Source of the DNA: CAWCPR01 sp963797475
Lineage (GTDB): Bacteria > Chloroflexota > Anaerolineae > Anaerolineales > UBA4823
DNA length: 64,000 nt
Direction: 5' to 3'
Assembly (NCBI GenBank): GCA_963797475.1
Contig: CAWCPR010000001.1
Coordinates: 1,364,001 to 1,428,000 of the forward strand
The notes under the pieces: model-generated
The model's database searches: none
The model's input: only the letters and a program-made list of their open reading frames with translations
What the model was told of the DNA's origin: nothing
Shown: piece after piece, positions 43,945-53,472 of the stretch
Position numbering within the stretch: the first letter of the stretch is position 1
Layout: the number at the start of each line of letters is the position of its first letter
Made by a program: the position numbers and the translations under genes

Positions 43945-46082
43945 GCGGAATTCTCTGGTTGGATTGGGCCATCCTGGCCATATCCCTGTTTAATACGTTC
44001 ACGCTCTTCTGGCTGGGTTTGACTGTGCTGCTAAACAGCGAAAATCGCACCTGGGGCATCTGGCTGGCCGGCGGCGGTTTGTTCCTGGCGGGCGCGTTCT
44101 TTCTCTGCCATACCGCCTTGATCGGGCAGGGGTTGAACTTTTTCACCTCCAGCGCCAATTTCTGGTGGCGGGCGGGGTGGATCCCGATCACGGTCTCACC
44201 GCTGTGCTGGTATATCGCCATGCTCTGGTATGCCGGTTCCTGGGAAACCCCCAAACCTCAAATTTACCGGCGGCATTTCCCCTGGCTCATTCTGGTTCTT
44301 TTTTTGGGTGCAGGGGTTGTCGGATTGATCGTGTTTGCCAATCCACTGCCATCCTTTTCGCAAGTGGCGTCGTTGGAGTTGACGGAAACCCCGAAGATCG
44401 CAGGCGTCCCAATTCTGATCCTGGCTTTCCCGCTCTACCTGGTCGTTTGTATCGGGCTTTCGATTGACGCCTTGCTCCGGCCTGGACCCGCCAGCCGCGC
44501 CATGGGCTCTTTGGCGCGCCGGCGCGCCCGCCCGTGGTTCCTGACAGCCTCTATTGACCTGTTAATCGTCAGTCTGCTGGTGGGCGCGCTGATGATCTGG
44601 ATCAATTCGAATGCCTCCTTGCACACATTCGACCATTCCATTGCCTTGAGCATTGCCTGGTTTGATCTCACGATTTCCGCTCTCATCGGTATCGCTATTG
44701 TTATGATCGGGCAAGCCGTAGTCTCTTACGAGATCTTTACCGGTAAAGTGCTGCCCCGGCGCGGCTTGCTGCGTTACTGGCACAGGGCGCTGGTCCTGGT
44801 TGGCGGATACAGTGTGCTGGTCAGTTTAAGCTTGAGTCTGTCCTTCCACCCGGTTTACACCGTGTTCCTCAGTACGTTGATCATCGTATCCTTTTACGCG
44901 CTGCTCAACTGGCGCAACTATGCTGAACGAGAACGGCTGATCTCCCAACTGCGGCCTTTCGTCGCCAGCCAGCAGCTATATACCCAGCTTCTCAATCCCG
45001 AACAAAACGAAAACCTGGACATCCAGACCCCTTTCCAGGCGCTGTGTGAAGATATCCTGGAAACTGAGGCGGCTTATTTGATCCCACAAGGGCCATTAGC
45101 GCCCTTATTCGGTCCGGCGCGTACCTACCCAAATGGAAACTCGCCGCCCATCCTATCTTTCACTGAAATTGCGTCCCGGTTTACCTCACCGCTAACGCTG
45201 TGCCAGCCCTTAGAAGGAACCCAGTATGGATTGGCGAGCTGGGCAGTGCCGCTTTGGAATGAGAAGGGACTGATCGGTCTCCTGCTGCTGGGGGTGAAGC
45301 GCGATGGGGGTTTCTACACGCAAGAAGAAATCGAGATTGCGCGTGCTACCGGCGAAAGATTGATGGATATCCAGGCGAGCGCTGAGATCGCCCGCCGGCT
45401 GATGGCTTTACAACGCCAACGCCTGGCGGAAAGCCAGGTCATCGACCAAAGGGCCCGCCGTGCTTTACATGACGAAGTGCTGCCGCTGCTTCACGCCAGC
45501 ATGCTCGCCCTCAGCAGCGAGCAGTTGGCTGTACCGGAAGATACTATTCAATCCCTGGCGGAGGTTCACCGCCAGCTCTCGAATCTGTTGCACCATATGC
45601 CCAAAGCGACTGCGCCAGAGGTGGGATATCTCGGCCTGTTTGGCGCACTGGCGCAGGTGCTCGATGGCGAGATGAAAAACGCCTTCGACCAGGTAAGTTG
45701 GGAAGTGCCTCCCGATGTCGAGCAAGCAGCCCGCTCCCTGCCTGCTTTGAGCGCCGAAGTGCTTTTTTACGCTGCAAGAGAGGTCATCCGGAACGCCGCC
45801 TTACATGCCCGCGGGCCGCAAACGGATCTGCTCTTATGCCTGCACCTGCAGGCTCGCTGGGAGCGCCAGTTAGAAATCTGCATCCAGGATAACGGGGTAG
45901 GGTTACAGAATTCCCAGGAAATTAACCCGGGCAGCCGCCAGGGGTTAGCGCTGCACAGCACCATGATGGCTGTGATTGGCGGGTCGCTGGCTATCGAGAG
46001 CGAGCCCGGCGAATATACTCGCGTTATTCTGGCTTTGCCGCAATCGAGGCCGGATGGCGCGGGTAGAATCGAGCGAAATTAA
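43920..46082 (+). CDS. Multi-pass membrane sensor histidine kinase (NarL/DesK type)
   Basis: The protein has 720 residues from 43920; ATGs at 43929 and 43935 are alternatives. About nine helices fill the first 340 residues. A GAF-like domain (about 355-495) precedes the dimerisation/phospho-acceptor segment RRALHDEVLPLLHASML (His near 519) of the HisKA_3 type. The ATPase domain has the N-box REVIRNAALHA and IQDNGVGL. It phosphorylates the preceding response regulator. The membrane region suggests sensing of a lipophilic or membrane signal. The last 59 bases overlap the convergent GT4 gene. Confidence 0.86.
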   Translation: MGVMGMGLSGILWLDWAILAISLFNTFTLFWLGLTVLLNSENRTWGIWLAGGGLFLAGAFFLCHTALIGQGLNFFTSSANFWWRAGWIPITVSPLCWYIAMLWYAGSWETPKPQIYRRHFPWLILVLFLGAGVVGLIVFANPLPSFSQVASLELTETPKIAGVPILILAFPLYLVVCIGLSIDALLRPGPASRAMGSLARRRARPWFLTASIDLLIVSLLVGALMIWINSNASLHTFDHSIALSIAWFDLTISALIGIAIVMIGQAVVSYEIFTGKVLPRRGLLRYWHRALVLVGGYSVLVSLSLSLSFHPVYTVFLSTLIIVSFYALLNWRNYAERERLISQLRPFVASQQLYTQLLNPEQNENLDIQTPFQALCEDILETEAAYLIPQGPLAPLFGPARTYPNGNSPPILSFTEIASRFTSPLTLCQPLEGTQYGLASWAVPLWNEKGLIGLLLLGVKRDGGFYTQEEIEIARATGERLMDIQASAEIARRLMALQRQRLAESQVIDQRARRALHDEVLPLLHASMLALSSEQLAVPEDTIQSLAEVHRQLSNLLHHMPKATAPEVGYLGLFGALAQVLDGEMKNAFDQVSWEVPPDVEQAARSLPALSAEVLFYAAREVIRNAALHARGPQTDLLLCLHLQARWERQLEICIQDNGVGLQNSQEINPGSRQGLALHSTMMAVIGGSLAIESEPGEYTRVILALPQSRPDGAGRIERN

Positions 46083-47202
46083 GGGCCCGAACGAAAGCGC
46101 TTACCATCATCTCAAGATTGATCTCTTCACTCACAATCCGGAAAGATTCATCCCCCATGCGCCTTAAGCGCCTCGGATCCGACAGCGCTTCTAGCAGCGC
46201 AGCGCTCAAAGATTGCAGGTCATCCGGCGTGACCTGCCAGCCGTTCTCTCGGCGGACAAGATCATCCTGGGTGCCATCTCCCCGGGCGACGAGCACCGGC
46301 AAGGCATGCGCCATGGCTTCCTGAACCGCCAGACCCCCGGTGCCTGGCAGGACGAACAGATCGGCCGAATCCCAATAAGCATCCAGCTCGACCCCGTGTA
46401 AAGCGCCAAGGAATTGGGCGCGCGGGTATATTTCTCCAGCCAGGGTTTGAAACCCCTGGCGTTCCGGGCCGTCCCCCACGATCCACAGGCGCGGCTGCAA
46501 GTCAGGCGGCAGCCCGGCGCAGGCGCGCAGCAAGTTATCCACCCGTTTGCGCCTTTGCAGCCGCCCGACGAAAAGCACCGTCGGCCTGTCTTGAAAGGCG
46601 GGTTGGCGGTCCGGCCGCGGCCGGGCCGGTCGTGGGGCGACCGAATTGGGCGCCACGAAGATCCGCTCAGCCGGGAAGCCCAACTGGCGATATTCCTGTG
46701 CGCCGCGCCGGCTGTAGGCAACCATTACGTCCAAAGCATGAATGAGCCTTCGGCGCCGGCGAGACCGCCATAACGCCAGCACGCCAGCAAGAGAGAAACC
46801 AGCTTCGAGCCGGCTCGCACCCAACCCCCAACCGATCACGGGCCGGCCTCGGGCGTGCATCCAGGCCAACGCCTGGCAGTTGCTTGGGTAACGCGGGTTG
46901 GCCTCCACAATCAGTGCATCCGGCTGCCAACCTTCTAACCAATCCAGGATCCCCGGCTGCCAGCACTGGTAGAATGGAGAATTGGTTCGCCCAAAATGGC
47001 GGTTATGCGCCGGAGCGTACTGCGCCCGAGCCAATCCTTCCGCCGGGACAATATTCTCATCCGGCAGCGGCTTTCCGGCAAAAACACTCAACCCGCCCTG
47101 GCAAGAGCCTGCCAGGGCATCAAAGAAAGGCGCCCGGTAAGCCGGCAGCACCCGCTGCTGCAGCCCGACACGCCCTGCAAACCCGGCATTAAGATCTTCC
47201 AT
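46024..47202 (-). CDS. GT4 family glycosyltransferase
   Basis: The protein has 392 residues. The donor-binding half shows VLFVGRLQRRKRVDNLLRA, WIVGDGPERQGF, SADLFVLPGTGGLAVQEAMAHALPV and the acidic acceptor residues. The N-terminal half has an LQQRVLPAYRAPFFDALA start typical of surface glycan transferases. It is the last gene of the wecC-wecB operon and follows the FkbM gene by 22 bases. It probably adds one sugar of the repeat unit. Its 3' end overlaps the histidine kinase gene by 59 bases on the other strand. Confidence 0.88.
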   Translation of the reverse strand: MEDLNAGFAGRVGLQQRVLPAYRAPFFDALAGSCQGGLSVFAGKPLPDENIVPAEGLARAQYAPAHNRHFGRTNSPFYQCWQPGILDWLEGWQPDALIVEANPRYPSNCQALAWMHARGRPVIGWGLGASRLEAGFSLAGVLALWRSRRRRRLIHALDVMVAYSRRGAQEYRQLGFPAERIFVAPNSVAPRPARPRPDRQPAFQDRPTVLFVGRLQRRKRVDNLLRACAGLPPDLQPRLWIVGDGPERQGFQTLAGEIYPRAQFLGALHGVELDAYWDSADLFVLPGTGGLAVQEAMAHALPVLVARGDGTQDDLVRRENGWQVTPDDLQSLSAALLEALSDPRRLRRMGDESFRIVSEEINLEMMVSAFVRALNFARFYPRHPASIAAKPE

Positions 47203-47224
47203 CTCAAGCTCGACCCATCCAGTT

Positions 47225-48085
47225 TCAAGCTACCGGCAAAGCGACCAGGTAAGCCTTCCAATCCAACAAATCGACGGAGGCGACTCCAGGCAGCCCAGGC
47301 GCCATTCGGCAAACCTGGTAGCCGGCTCCCAGCAGAGCTGACCATACGGCTTCTGCAGCCTCTGGGCCATGCAGCTCTAATAAGAGGATGGGGCGCACCT
47401 CCTTGAGCAGACGCGCCATTCCCTTCACGGCCAACACTTCTCCGCCCTCGATATCCATTTTGATCAGGTCAGGGGCAGGGTTACCGCCTTCGAATACAAA
47501 TTCGTCTAAAGAGATCCCCTCCACCAGGATGGAATCCGGGTAAGAAACCCCCTGGCGGCCTGCGGCTCCCTCGACTTTGCCCATCCCGCCGGAAGGGCCG
47601 ATCAAAAACCGGACCGGTTCTGATCTTCCCACAACTGCACCGGCCACGATCGTGACCTGGGTTGTCATTTCGTTGAGCGCCAGGTTCGTGCGCATTCTTT
47701 CCAGGTTCTCCGGTAAGGCCTCAAAAGCGTACACCCGTCCGCTCCCATCGAGCTGGCGCGCCAGGAGCAAGCTGACGTAGCCGATGTTTGCCCCGACATC
47801 GTACACCACCATCCCCGGTCGCACGAGGTCCAATATTGCGGCCTGCAGCTCGGGTTCATAGGTGCCCAGCCAGTAGTCTTTTTCCGTTTGTAGATCCAAC
47901 AGGAGCTTCATGCCAGCCAGTTTCCCTGCGGCGACCGGGATGGTCGTCAGCCCTTGTGGGGCGGCGCGGTTGAGCCCGCCGCGGATCCAACCCGCAACAG
48001 GCCCGAGGCGATAAAGGGACTGGCGGAATGAATCGGGCATGATACGGGCAATGATCGAGGTGAACTTCAAGATTGGGCTCGTCAC
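47225..48085 (-). CDS. FkbM-family methyltransferase
   Basis: The protein has 286 residues from a GTG start with GAGAGG upstream. The SAM site is MVVYDVGANIGYVSLLLAR (near 90-110). The family motif ILVEGISLDEFV and LIKMDIEGGEVLAVKGMARLL are present. FkbM enzymes O-methylate sugars or polyketide-like hydroxyls; within a polysaccharide operon, O-methylation of a sugar is the likely job. It lies between two GT4 genes. Confidence 0.9.
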   Translation of the reverse strand: MTSPILKFTSIIARIMPDSFRQSLYRLGPVAGWIRGGLNRAAPQGLTTIPVAAGKLAGMKLLLDLQTEKDYWLGTYEPELQAAILDLVRPGMVVYDVGANIGYVSLLLARQLDGSGRVYAFEALPENLERMRTNLALNEMTTQVTIVAGAVVGRSEPVRFLIGPSGGMGKVEGAAGRQGVSYPDSILVEGISLDEFVFEGGNPAPDLIKMDIEGGEVLAVKGMARLLKEVRPILLLELHGPEAAEAVWSALLGAGYQVCRMAPGLPGVASVDLLDWKAYLVALPVA

Positions 48086-48095
48086 CAGGCGCCTC

Positions 48096-49175
48096 TCACA
48101 TCATTTCCAGGTACCCGCTGACCATCTGGTCCAGGCCGAACGAACGAGTTGCGCGGGCCCTGGCAGCTTCACGGAATACCGGTTGGTTATGCAGGATCTC
48201 GGCAGCGGCCTGCACCAGACCAGGGATTTCTGGCGCCTCCAATAGCCAGGGGTCGCCGCCGTAAGGGGCAATTCGTCCGGAGTCGCCAACCACCAGTTCT
48301 GGCAATGAGCCAGTATCAAAGGAGACTACAGGCAAGCCGCACGCAAGCGCCTCGATCACGGAATTTGGACAGGCTGCATTAATATCGGCAGAGTAGAGCA
48401 GGTGGGCCGAGCGGTCGAGCATGGGAATTTTCTCGCCCGCCAGCAGACCAGCCCAATTCAAAGTCACCTGCCCGGCCTCGTCCAACGCTTGCAACTGCTG
48501 GTCCCAATGCCGCTGCAGTTCAGGCTGAACCCGGCCAGCGACCATCAGCTCTAAAGGTTTTTTTAAGCCAATCAAAGGCAGTCGTTTTTCAAGATTTACA
48601 ACAAGCCGGATGGCGGCCTCCAGGCCAGCTTCGTAGCCGCCCAACAGACTGCCCTCCACCATAAGGATGCGAAAAAAATCCTCAGGCCGCTGGGTAGGAC
48701 CATCTGGCGTGTAAACTTCAAGGTCTACCCCATTGTATACCACCTTATTTGGCGCGGGCGTCGGGCCATAGACCCGCTCCCACCAGCGCTGCGAGAATTC
48801 ACTCTGGTAGATGATGCGCTGCGCCAACCGGGAACGGATGCTCGCCAGGATCAGGTTGCCATATTCCGCCCGGAGATAGTGCTTCAAGCCAGTTCGCAGC
48901 GATTTGTTCTTCGCCCGCACCCGGTGCAGCCAGTTCATGCCGTCCAGGCGCTGGACGATTGGAATACCTCGCCGGCGAGCTCGCCACAACCCTGCAAGCT
49001 GGCGCGTGCCTCCCACGACCAAGACAGCATCATAAGGCCGGTCCGCCAGGCTGTAACATACTCGTATGCCACGCGCAGCCAGGCCGGCTGCCATCTTTTG
49101 TTGAAACGAGACCATCCCACCCACGCCAGAGAGATGGGGCAGCATACAGATCCGCTCAGGGTGTGAGATACTCAT
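48096..49175 (-). CDS. GT4 family glycosyltransferase
   Basis: The protein has 359 residues. It starts with MLPHLSGVGGMVSFQQKMAAGL, a GT4-type acceptor half; the donor half has AHLLYSADINAACPNSVIEALACGLPVVSFDTGSLPELV, of which CPNSVIEALACGLPVV is diagnostic. The ATG overlaps the acyltransferase stop (ATGA), so translation is coupled. It is part of the wecC-wecB operon. Confidence 0.88.
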   Translation of the reverse strand: MSISHPERICMLPHLSGVGGMVSFQQKMAAGLAARGIRVCYSLADRPYDAVLVVGGTRQLAGLWRARRRGIPIVQRLDGMNWLHRVRAKNKSLRTGLKHYLRAEYGNLILASIRSRLAQRIIYQSEFSQRWWERVYGPTPAPNKVVYNGVDLEVYTPDGPTQRPEDFFRILMVEGSLLGGYEAGLEAAIRLVVNLEKRLPLIGLKKPLELMVAGRVQPELQRHWDQQLQALDEAGQVTLNWAGLLAGEKIPMLDRSAHLLYSADINAACPNSVIEALACGLPVVSFDTGSLPELVVGDSGRIAPYGGDPWLLEAPEIPGLVQAAAEILHNQPVFREAARARATRSFGLDQMVSGYLEMM

Positions 49176-49636
49176 GAGTCCGCAAGGTTTACCGGGTACA
49201 TTTCCTCACGCCGGCCCACACAGCGCGCCGGTATGCCAGCCCAGATCTCCGCTTCTCCGGTGGACTGCAAAAGAACAGCATTCGCCCCAATCACGCTGCC
49301 GCGCCGGACGCGTAATACACCCTGCTTTCCAAGGATTTTCGCTCCAGAAGCCAGGATTACGTCGTCTTCAATGAGAACGCCTTGGAATTGTGATTGCTCC
49401 ATCGGGCGATGGATATCGGCCCTTCCGACCGTCACGCCCGGGTAAATCTTTACCCGGCTGCCAATGACCGTACGGGGGTGAATCACGACCCCAAATCCCC
49501 CATGTTCCAACAGCACGTGCTCGCCTATTTGAACCGAAATGGGGATTTCTACGCCTAAAAATTTCAGAATAAAATAAGCAGGCCGGCCGATCACCGGTCG
49601 CCGGCGGGCATACATTAAGGACGTGTACAAATCCAT
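49172..49636 (-). CDS. Left-handed beta-helix acyltransferase (serine acetyltransferase-like)
   Basis: The protein has 154 residues. It is made of hexapeptide repeats (VIHPRTVIGSRVKIYPGVTVG, then GVLIEDDVILASGAKILG) and ends with AGIPARCVGRR. The length is short, like sugar O- or N-acetyltransferases of surface glycan clusters and truncated CysE proteins. It is 15 bases from wecB and overlaps the next GT4 gene by four bases, which favours acetylation of a sugar. Confidence 0.86.
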   Translation of the reverse strand: MDLYTSLMYARRRPVIGRPAYFILKFLGVEIPISVQIGEHVLLEHGGFGVVIHPRTVIGSRVKIYPGVTVGRADIHRPMEQSQFQGVLIEDDVILASGAKILGKQGVLRVRRGSVIGANAVLLQSTGEAEIWAGIPARCVGRREEMYPVNLADS

Positions 49637-49651
49637 GGGATTTTTCGGAAA

Positions 49652-50819
49652 CTATCGGGAAGGCGCTCCAACAGGTACGTCCGAACGCTGCAGGATCGCC
49701 TGGACGATGCGCGGCGCCGCATGCCCGTCTCCATAAGGGTTAACCGCATGCGCCATGGCTGCATGGGCCTGGGGGTCATCTAACAATCGCCGGGCTTCGG
49801 CGACGACCCGTCCGGTATCCGTTCCTACCAGACGGACGGTCCCTGCCTGGACGCCCTCCGGCCTTTCGGTGACCTGGCGCAGCACCAGGACTGGCACTCC
49901 CAGCCCGGGAGCTTCCTCCTGCAGACCGCCCGAATCCGTCAGTAGCAGCGTGGCCTTTTTCATTAATTGGACCAGGGGCAGATAATCCAATGGGGGCAGC
50001 AGGGTGATGTTCGCGATATCTCCAAGCAGGCGGTAAACTGGCTCCTGCACGTTTGGATTTAAATGAACGGGGTAAACCAGGCGAATGCCCTCGCCATAAA
50101 TCTCTGCCAGCTCGCGAAATGCCTGGCACAGGTTTTCCAGGGGCGCGCCGAAGTTCTCTCGCCGGTGAGCGGTGATTATTACCAATCGCGGCGTTGGGGT
50201 TGGGGCTTCCGGCCCCATACCCAACCGGCACAATAGCTCCTGTACTTCCTGGCTTGGCGGAAGCGCAGCGACCGATTGGAGGGCGTCGATCACCGGGTTG
50301 CCGGTGACCACGACCTGCTCTGGCGGCACCCCCTCGCCCAGCAGGTTCTGGCGCGCCCACTCCGTGGGGGCGAAATGCAGATCGGACACCACGCCCGCCA
50401 CCCGGCGATTAATCTCCTCCGGAAACGGCTGCCACTTATCCCCGGTGCGCAAGCCAGCTTCCACGTGACCGACAGCGATATCGGTGGTAATAAGCCAGCA
50501 AGGCCGAGGCCATGACTGTGGTCGTATCGCCTTGCACCAGGATCCAATCCGGGCGCAGGCGATCGAGCACCGGGTCCAGGTGGGTAAAAACTGCTGCGGT
50601 CAATTCGGATAACGACTGGTTTGGACGCATCAAATCCAGGTCGATGTCGGGGTGAATATTGAACAGCTCAAGCACCTGATCCAGCATCTGGCGATGCTGC
50701 GCCGTCACACAGACATGCGACTCGATCCCAGGGGTTTTAGCCAGTTCATGGATCACCGGGGCCATTTTGACAGCCTCGGGCCGGGTGCCAAATATAGATA
50801 GTACGCGCAAATTCTTCAA
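49652..50819 (-). CDS. wecB: UDP-N-acetylglucosamine 2-epimerase (frame break near 50480)
   Basis: Corrected length is 388 residues, normal for WecB, from a TTG start. The N-terminal half has SIFGTRPEAVKMAPVI, VTAQHRQMLDQVLELF and VQGDTTTVMASALLAYY. One extra base near 50480 then shifts the frame. The next frame continues directly with IAVGHVEAGLRTGDKWQPF, then VTGNPVIDAL, LITAHRREN-type sequence (ITAHRRENFG) and LLTDSGGLQEEAP. It converts UDP-GlcNAc to UDP-ManNAc, the substrate of WecC encoded just upstream. Confidence 0.9.
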
Positions 50820-50859
50820 GGGGGTCCCTACTTTGTAGGCTTTTCGTTTGGGTGATTGG

Positions 50860-52190
50860 TTACCGGGACTTAACCCCGGATACGGTCCTTACACCTGGCA
50901 TCGCGCCGACGCCAAGGCGGTAAAACCGGAATCCAGCATGCTTCCCAGGATTTTGGCTGCCAGCCGTTTACCGTATCGACGACCAGGCGGGCCGGGCTCA
51001 GATTTGCAATTTCACGGGGCGTCAACTTCAACAAAGGTGAATGCGGCACCATCAGGGCGATTAAGTCCGCATCTCGAACCGTTTCTGCAAGAGTCGCCAT
51101 AACCTCCAGCCCGGGCACCTGAGCGTCAGGTTTAAAGGGTTCAAACGCACGAACTGTCGCCCCGGCTTTATTCAACAGGCAAGCCACATGGATCGCCGGA
51201 CTCTCGCGCAGATCGTCAACATCTGGCTTATAGGCCAACCCAAGGACAGCCACGCGCCTGCCAGCCAGTTCACCCAGGGCGTTTTGAATCAGGTCAACCA
51301 CGAAAGCCGGTTGGGCATCGTTGACCTGGCGGGCCGCATGGATGAGAGCGGTCAGGTCTGGGGCGGCCTCCACCAGGAACCAGGGATCAACGCTGATACA
51401 ATGCCCGCCAACGCCGGGTCCCGGGCGGAGAATGTTGACCCGCGGGTGCCGGTTTGCAACCTCAATCGCTTCCCAAACATCGATACCGAATCGCGCTGAC
51501 AGGCGGGAGAATTCATTCGCAATCGCGATATTCACATCCCGGTAGGTGTTTTCCATCAATTTAACCATCTCTGCAGTGGTCGAGTCTGTCAGGATGATCT
51601 CTCCCCGGGCGAAGATGGCGTACAGATCCCTGCCCGCTTGCGCCGATAGAGAATCCACTCCGCCGATCACGCGCGCATTTTCGATTAATTCACGCAAGAT
51701 CTGTCCTGGAAGGACCCGTTCGGGCGAATAAGCCAGGTAAAAAACGTTACCGCCTGGATCTCCCCCCGCCTTCAAACCCGAGCGTTCCAGGATTGGGGCG
51801 ACCAAGTTCAGGGTCGTGCGCGGCGGTGAGGTCAACTCGAGCACAACCAGGTTGCCCGGGCGCAAGTGTGGCAAGATGGACTCCGCTGCCGAAACCACGC
51901 TGCTGAGGTCGGCCCTTTTATCCTCAAAGAAAGGGGTCGGCACCGCGATAATGAAATGCATCCGCCGGCTCTGGCTGTTCGCTGATAACGAGGTTCCCGG
52001 ATCCGAGGGCGGCCTGCACGAGGGTCCGCAGCCCAGGCTCGTGTATGTGCAGCCCGCCATTACGAAGCGTGTCCACCACGCGCCTGTTGACATCGGCACC
52101 AACTACCTGCAAGCCGTGCGTGGCGAACGTTGAGGCGGTCGGCAGACCAATATACCCCAATCCCATCACGCATATTTTTTGGAATTCCAA
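50860..52190 (-). CDS. wecC: UDP-N-acetyl-D-mannosamine dehydrogenase (two frame breaks)
   Basis: I start at the TTG at 52190 because AAGGAG lies six bases upstream; corrected length is 442 residues. The NAD site is KICVMGLGYIGLPTAS. An extra T in a run near 51955 breaks the frame; removing it gives ADAFIIAVPTPF followed by the main domain (LAYSPERVLPG, LMENTYRDVNIAIANEF, GPGVGGHCISVDPWFL with the catalytic Cys). A second extra base near 50938 spoils the last 25 residues; without it the protein ends AGFRFYRLGVGAMPG and stops at 50860. It oxidises UDP-ManNAc to UDP-ManNAcA, a precursor of acidic surface polysaccharide. Confidence 0.9.
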
Positions 52191-52304
52191 ATCGTTCTCC
52201 TTCGGAAGAAATTGTGACGATTCACCAGGCTCTTTTTTGCCACAGGACATTTTACTATAGAAGGTTTCAATTCCATTAACAAATCCCCAATCCGCGAAAA
52301 AACC

Positions 52305-52333
52305 TTGACACAGAACGCTTGTTCTGATATATT
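52305..52333 (+). promoter_or_regulatory. lexA promoter
   Basis: Consensus -35 TTGACA (52305-52310), a 17-base spacer and -10 TATATT (52328-52333). The LexA operator lies entirely inside the spacer. Confidence 0.8.
52312..52325 (+). promoter_or_regulatory. LexA operator (SOS box)
   Basis: The perfect inverted repeat AGAAC-GCTT-GTTCT matches the GAAC-N4-GTTC box of Gram-positive-type LexA. It sits between the -35 and -10 of lexA, so LexA binding would block its own promoter. Confidence 0.85.
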
Positions 52334-52380
52334 ATTAGCACAAATGGCCGAATAATTCGGTCGGCCTGGGAGAGGTGACT

Positions 52381-53151
52381 ATGATGGCGAGACGTCGGAA
52401 AAAAGGATTGAGCGAGCGACAGAAAAAGATCCTGGAAGTCCTAGAGAGCTTTCAGGTGAACACCGGTTACCCACCCTCGATTCGCGAGATTTGCGATCAG
52501 GCGAGTATCTCGTCCACGTCTGTCGTTAACTATTACCTGGATCAATTACAAGAGATGGGGTATATCGAGAGGGACAACCGCGTCTCGCGTGGTATCCGCC
52601 TGCTCAAGCCGCTCTCCGAAGTAAACGGTGCAATCGCAGCGCCTGCCGCCGGTGTGAAAAATGCAGTCGGCTCTCTCAAGCAAAGCGCTCAGAGCCTGCG
52701 CCAATCCGTAGAGGAGCTGATGCACATCCCACTGCTTGGGCGCATCGTTGCCGGCCTGCCGGTTCCCGTACCTCCTTCTGATTTTTCCTATTTCGACGCG
52801 GATAGTATGGTGGACGTAGCCAGCAGCTTGTTACCCGGCCGCGACAAAGGCAGCGACGATCTTTTCGCTCTGGAAGTGAAAGGGGATTCGATGATCGACG
52901 CCATGGTCAACGATGGCGATATCGTCATTATGAAGCCCACACAAGAGGCGCGCAATGGTGAAATGGTCGCCATTTGGCTCAACGATCGTGATGAGACCAC
53001 ACTCAAGTACTTTTACCTTGAGAATGGGCGTGTGCGTCTCCAGCCGGCAAATCCGACCATGAAGCCGATTTACATTGACGATCCCTCCATTGTGAAAATC
53101 CAGGGAAAAGTTGTTATGGTCATTCGCCAGGTAGCTGGGCTGGTCTCTTAA
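52381..53151 (+). CDS. lexA: LexA SOS repressor with enlarged hinge
   Basis: The ATG at 52381, with AGAGG five bases upstream, gives 256 residues; typical LexA has about 200-210. The winged helix DNA-binding domain is at 1-70 (LSERQKKILEVLESF, PPSIREICDQASISSTSVVNYYL). The hinge is about 35 residues longer than usual and Ala/Gln/Ser rich (APAAGVKNAVGSLKQSAQSL). The self-cleavage site is Ala-Gly in RIVAGLP; the catalytic Ser is in VKGDSMIDA and the Lys in TTLKYFYLE. It represses SOS genes until RecA triggers self-cleavage. The operator in its own promoter shows autoregulation. Confidence 0.94.
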   Translation: MMARRRKKGLSERQKKILEVLESFQVNTGYPPSIREICDQASISSTSVVNYYLDQLQEMGYIERDNRVSRGIRLLKPLSEVNGAIAAPAAGVKNAVGSLKQSAQSLRQSVEELMHIPLLGRIVAGLPVPVPPSDFSYFDADSMVDVASSLLPGRDKGSDDLFALEVKGDSMIDAMVNDGDIVIMKPTQEARNGEMVAIWLNDRDETTLKYFYLENGRVRLQPANPTMKPIYIDDPSIVKIQGKVVMVIRQVAGLVS

Positions 53152-53171
53152 AATAGTCGACCGATTACAGT

Positions 53172-53203
53172 AAAACCCGGTTTCTCCAGAGCCGGGTTTT
53201 TTT
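53172..53203 (+). terminator. Rho-independent terminator after lexA
   Basis: Stem AACCCGG/CCGGGTT with an 11-base loop and a run of seven T. Confidence 0.85.
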
Positions 53204-53472
53204 ATCCTCAAATTAACTCTCCGCTATTACACTGGATTGGGTCACCAGGGAGAACCGGTCCTCAAAAGAAAGATTGCACCCGGAGGCAATAGAATTTGCC
53301 TCAGGTTTTCTGGGGAAGTAATTCCGGCGATTAAAAACGACAATTAAGGTCATTAAACGCCTTATCAATCCGTTCCTTGCAAATTCGTTTGCAAACCGGC
53401 GCCTTGCGAAAGCGTTTGGAGGGTTCGGATAAATCTGTTGGATAATTGGGCTGACGCTTGAGCGAGTGTCAC
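53204..53472. other. Intergenic region after lexA
   Basis: 269 bases between two terminators with no gene. A small perfect hairpin, TTGCAAA-TTCG-TTTGCAA, lies at 53377-53394; the function is unknown. Confidence 0.45.

Noticed and set aside
53377..53394. Hairpin TTGCAAA-TTCG-TTTGCAA as a terminator or operator
   Set aside because: No T tract follows and no gene starts nearby; it may be chance.
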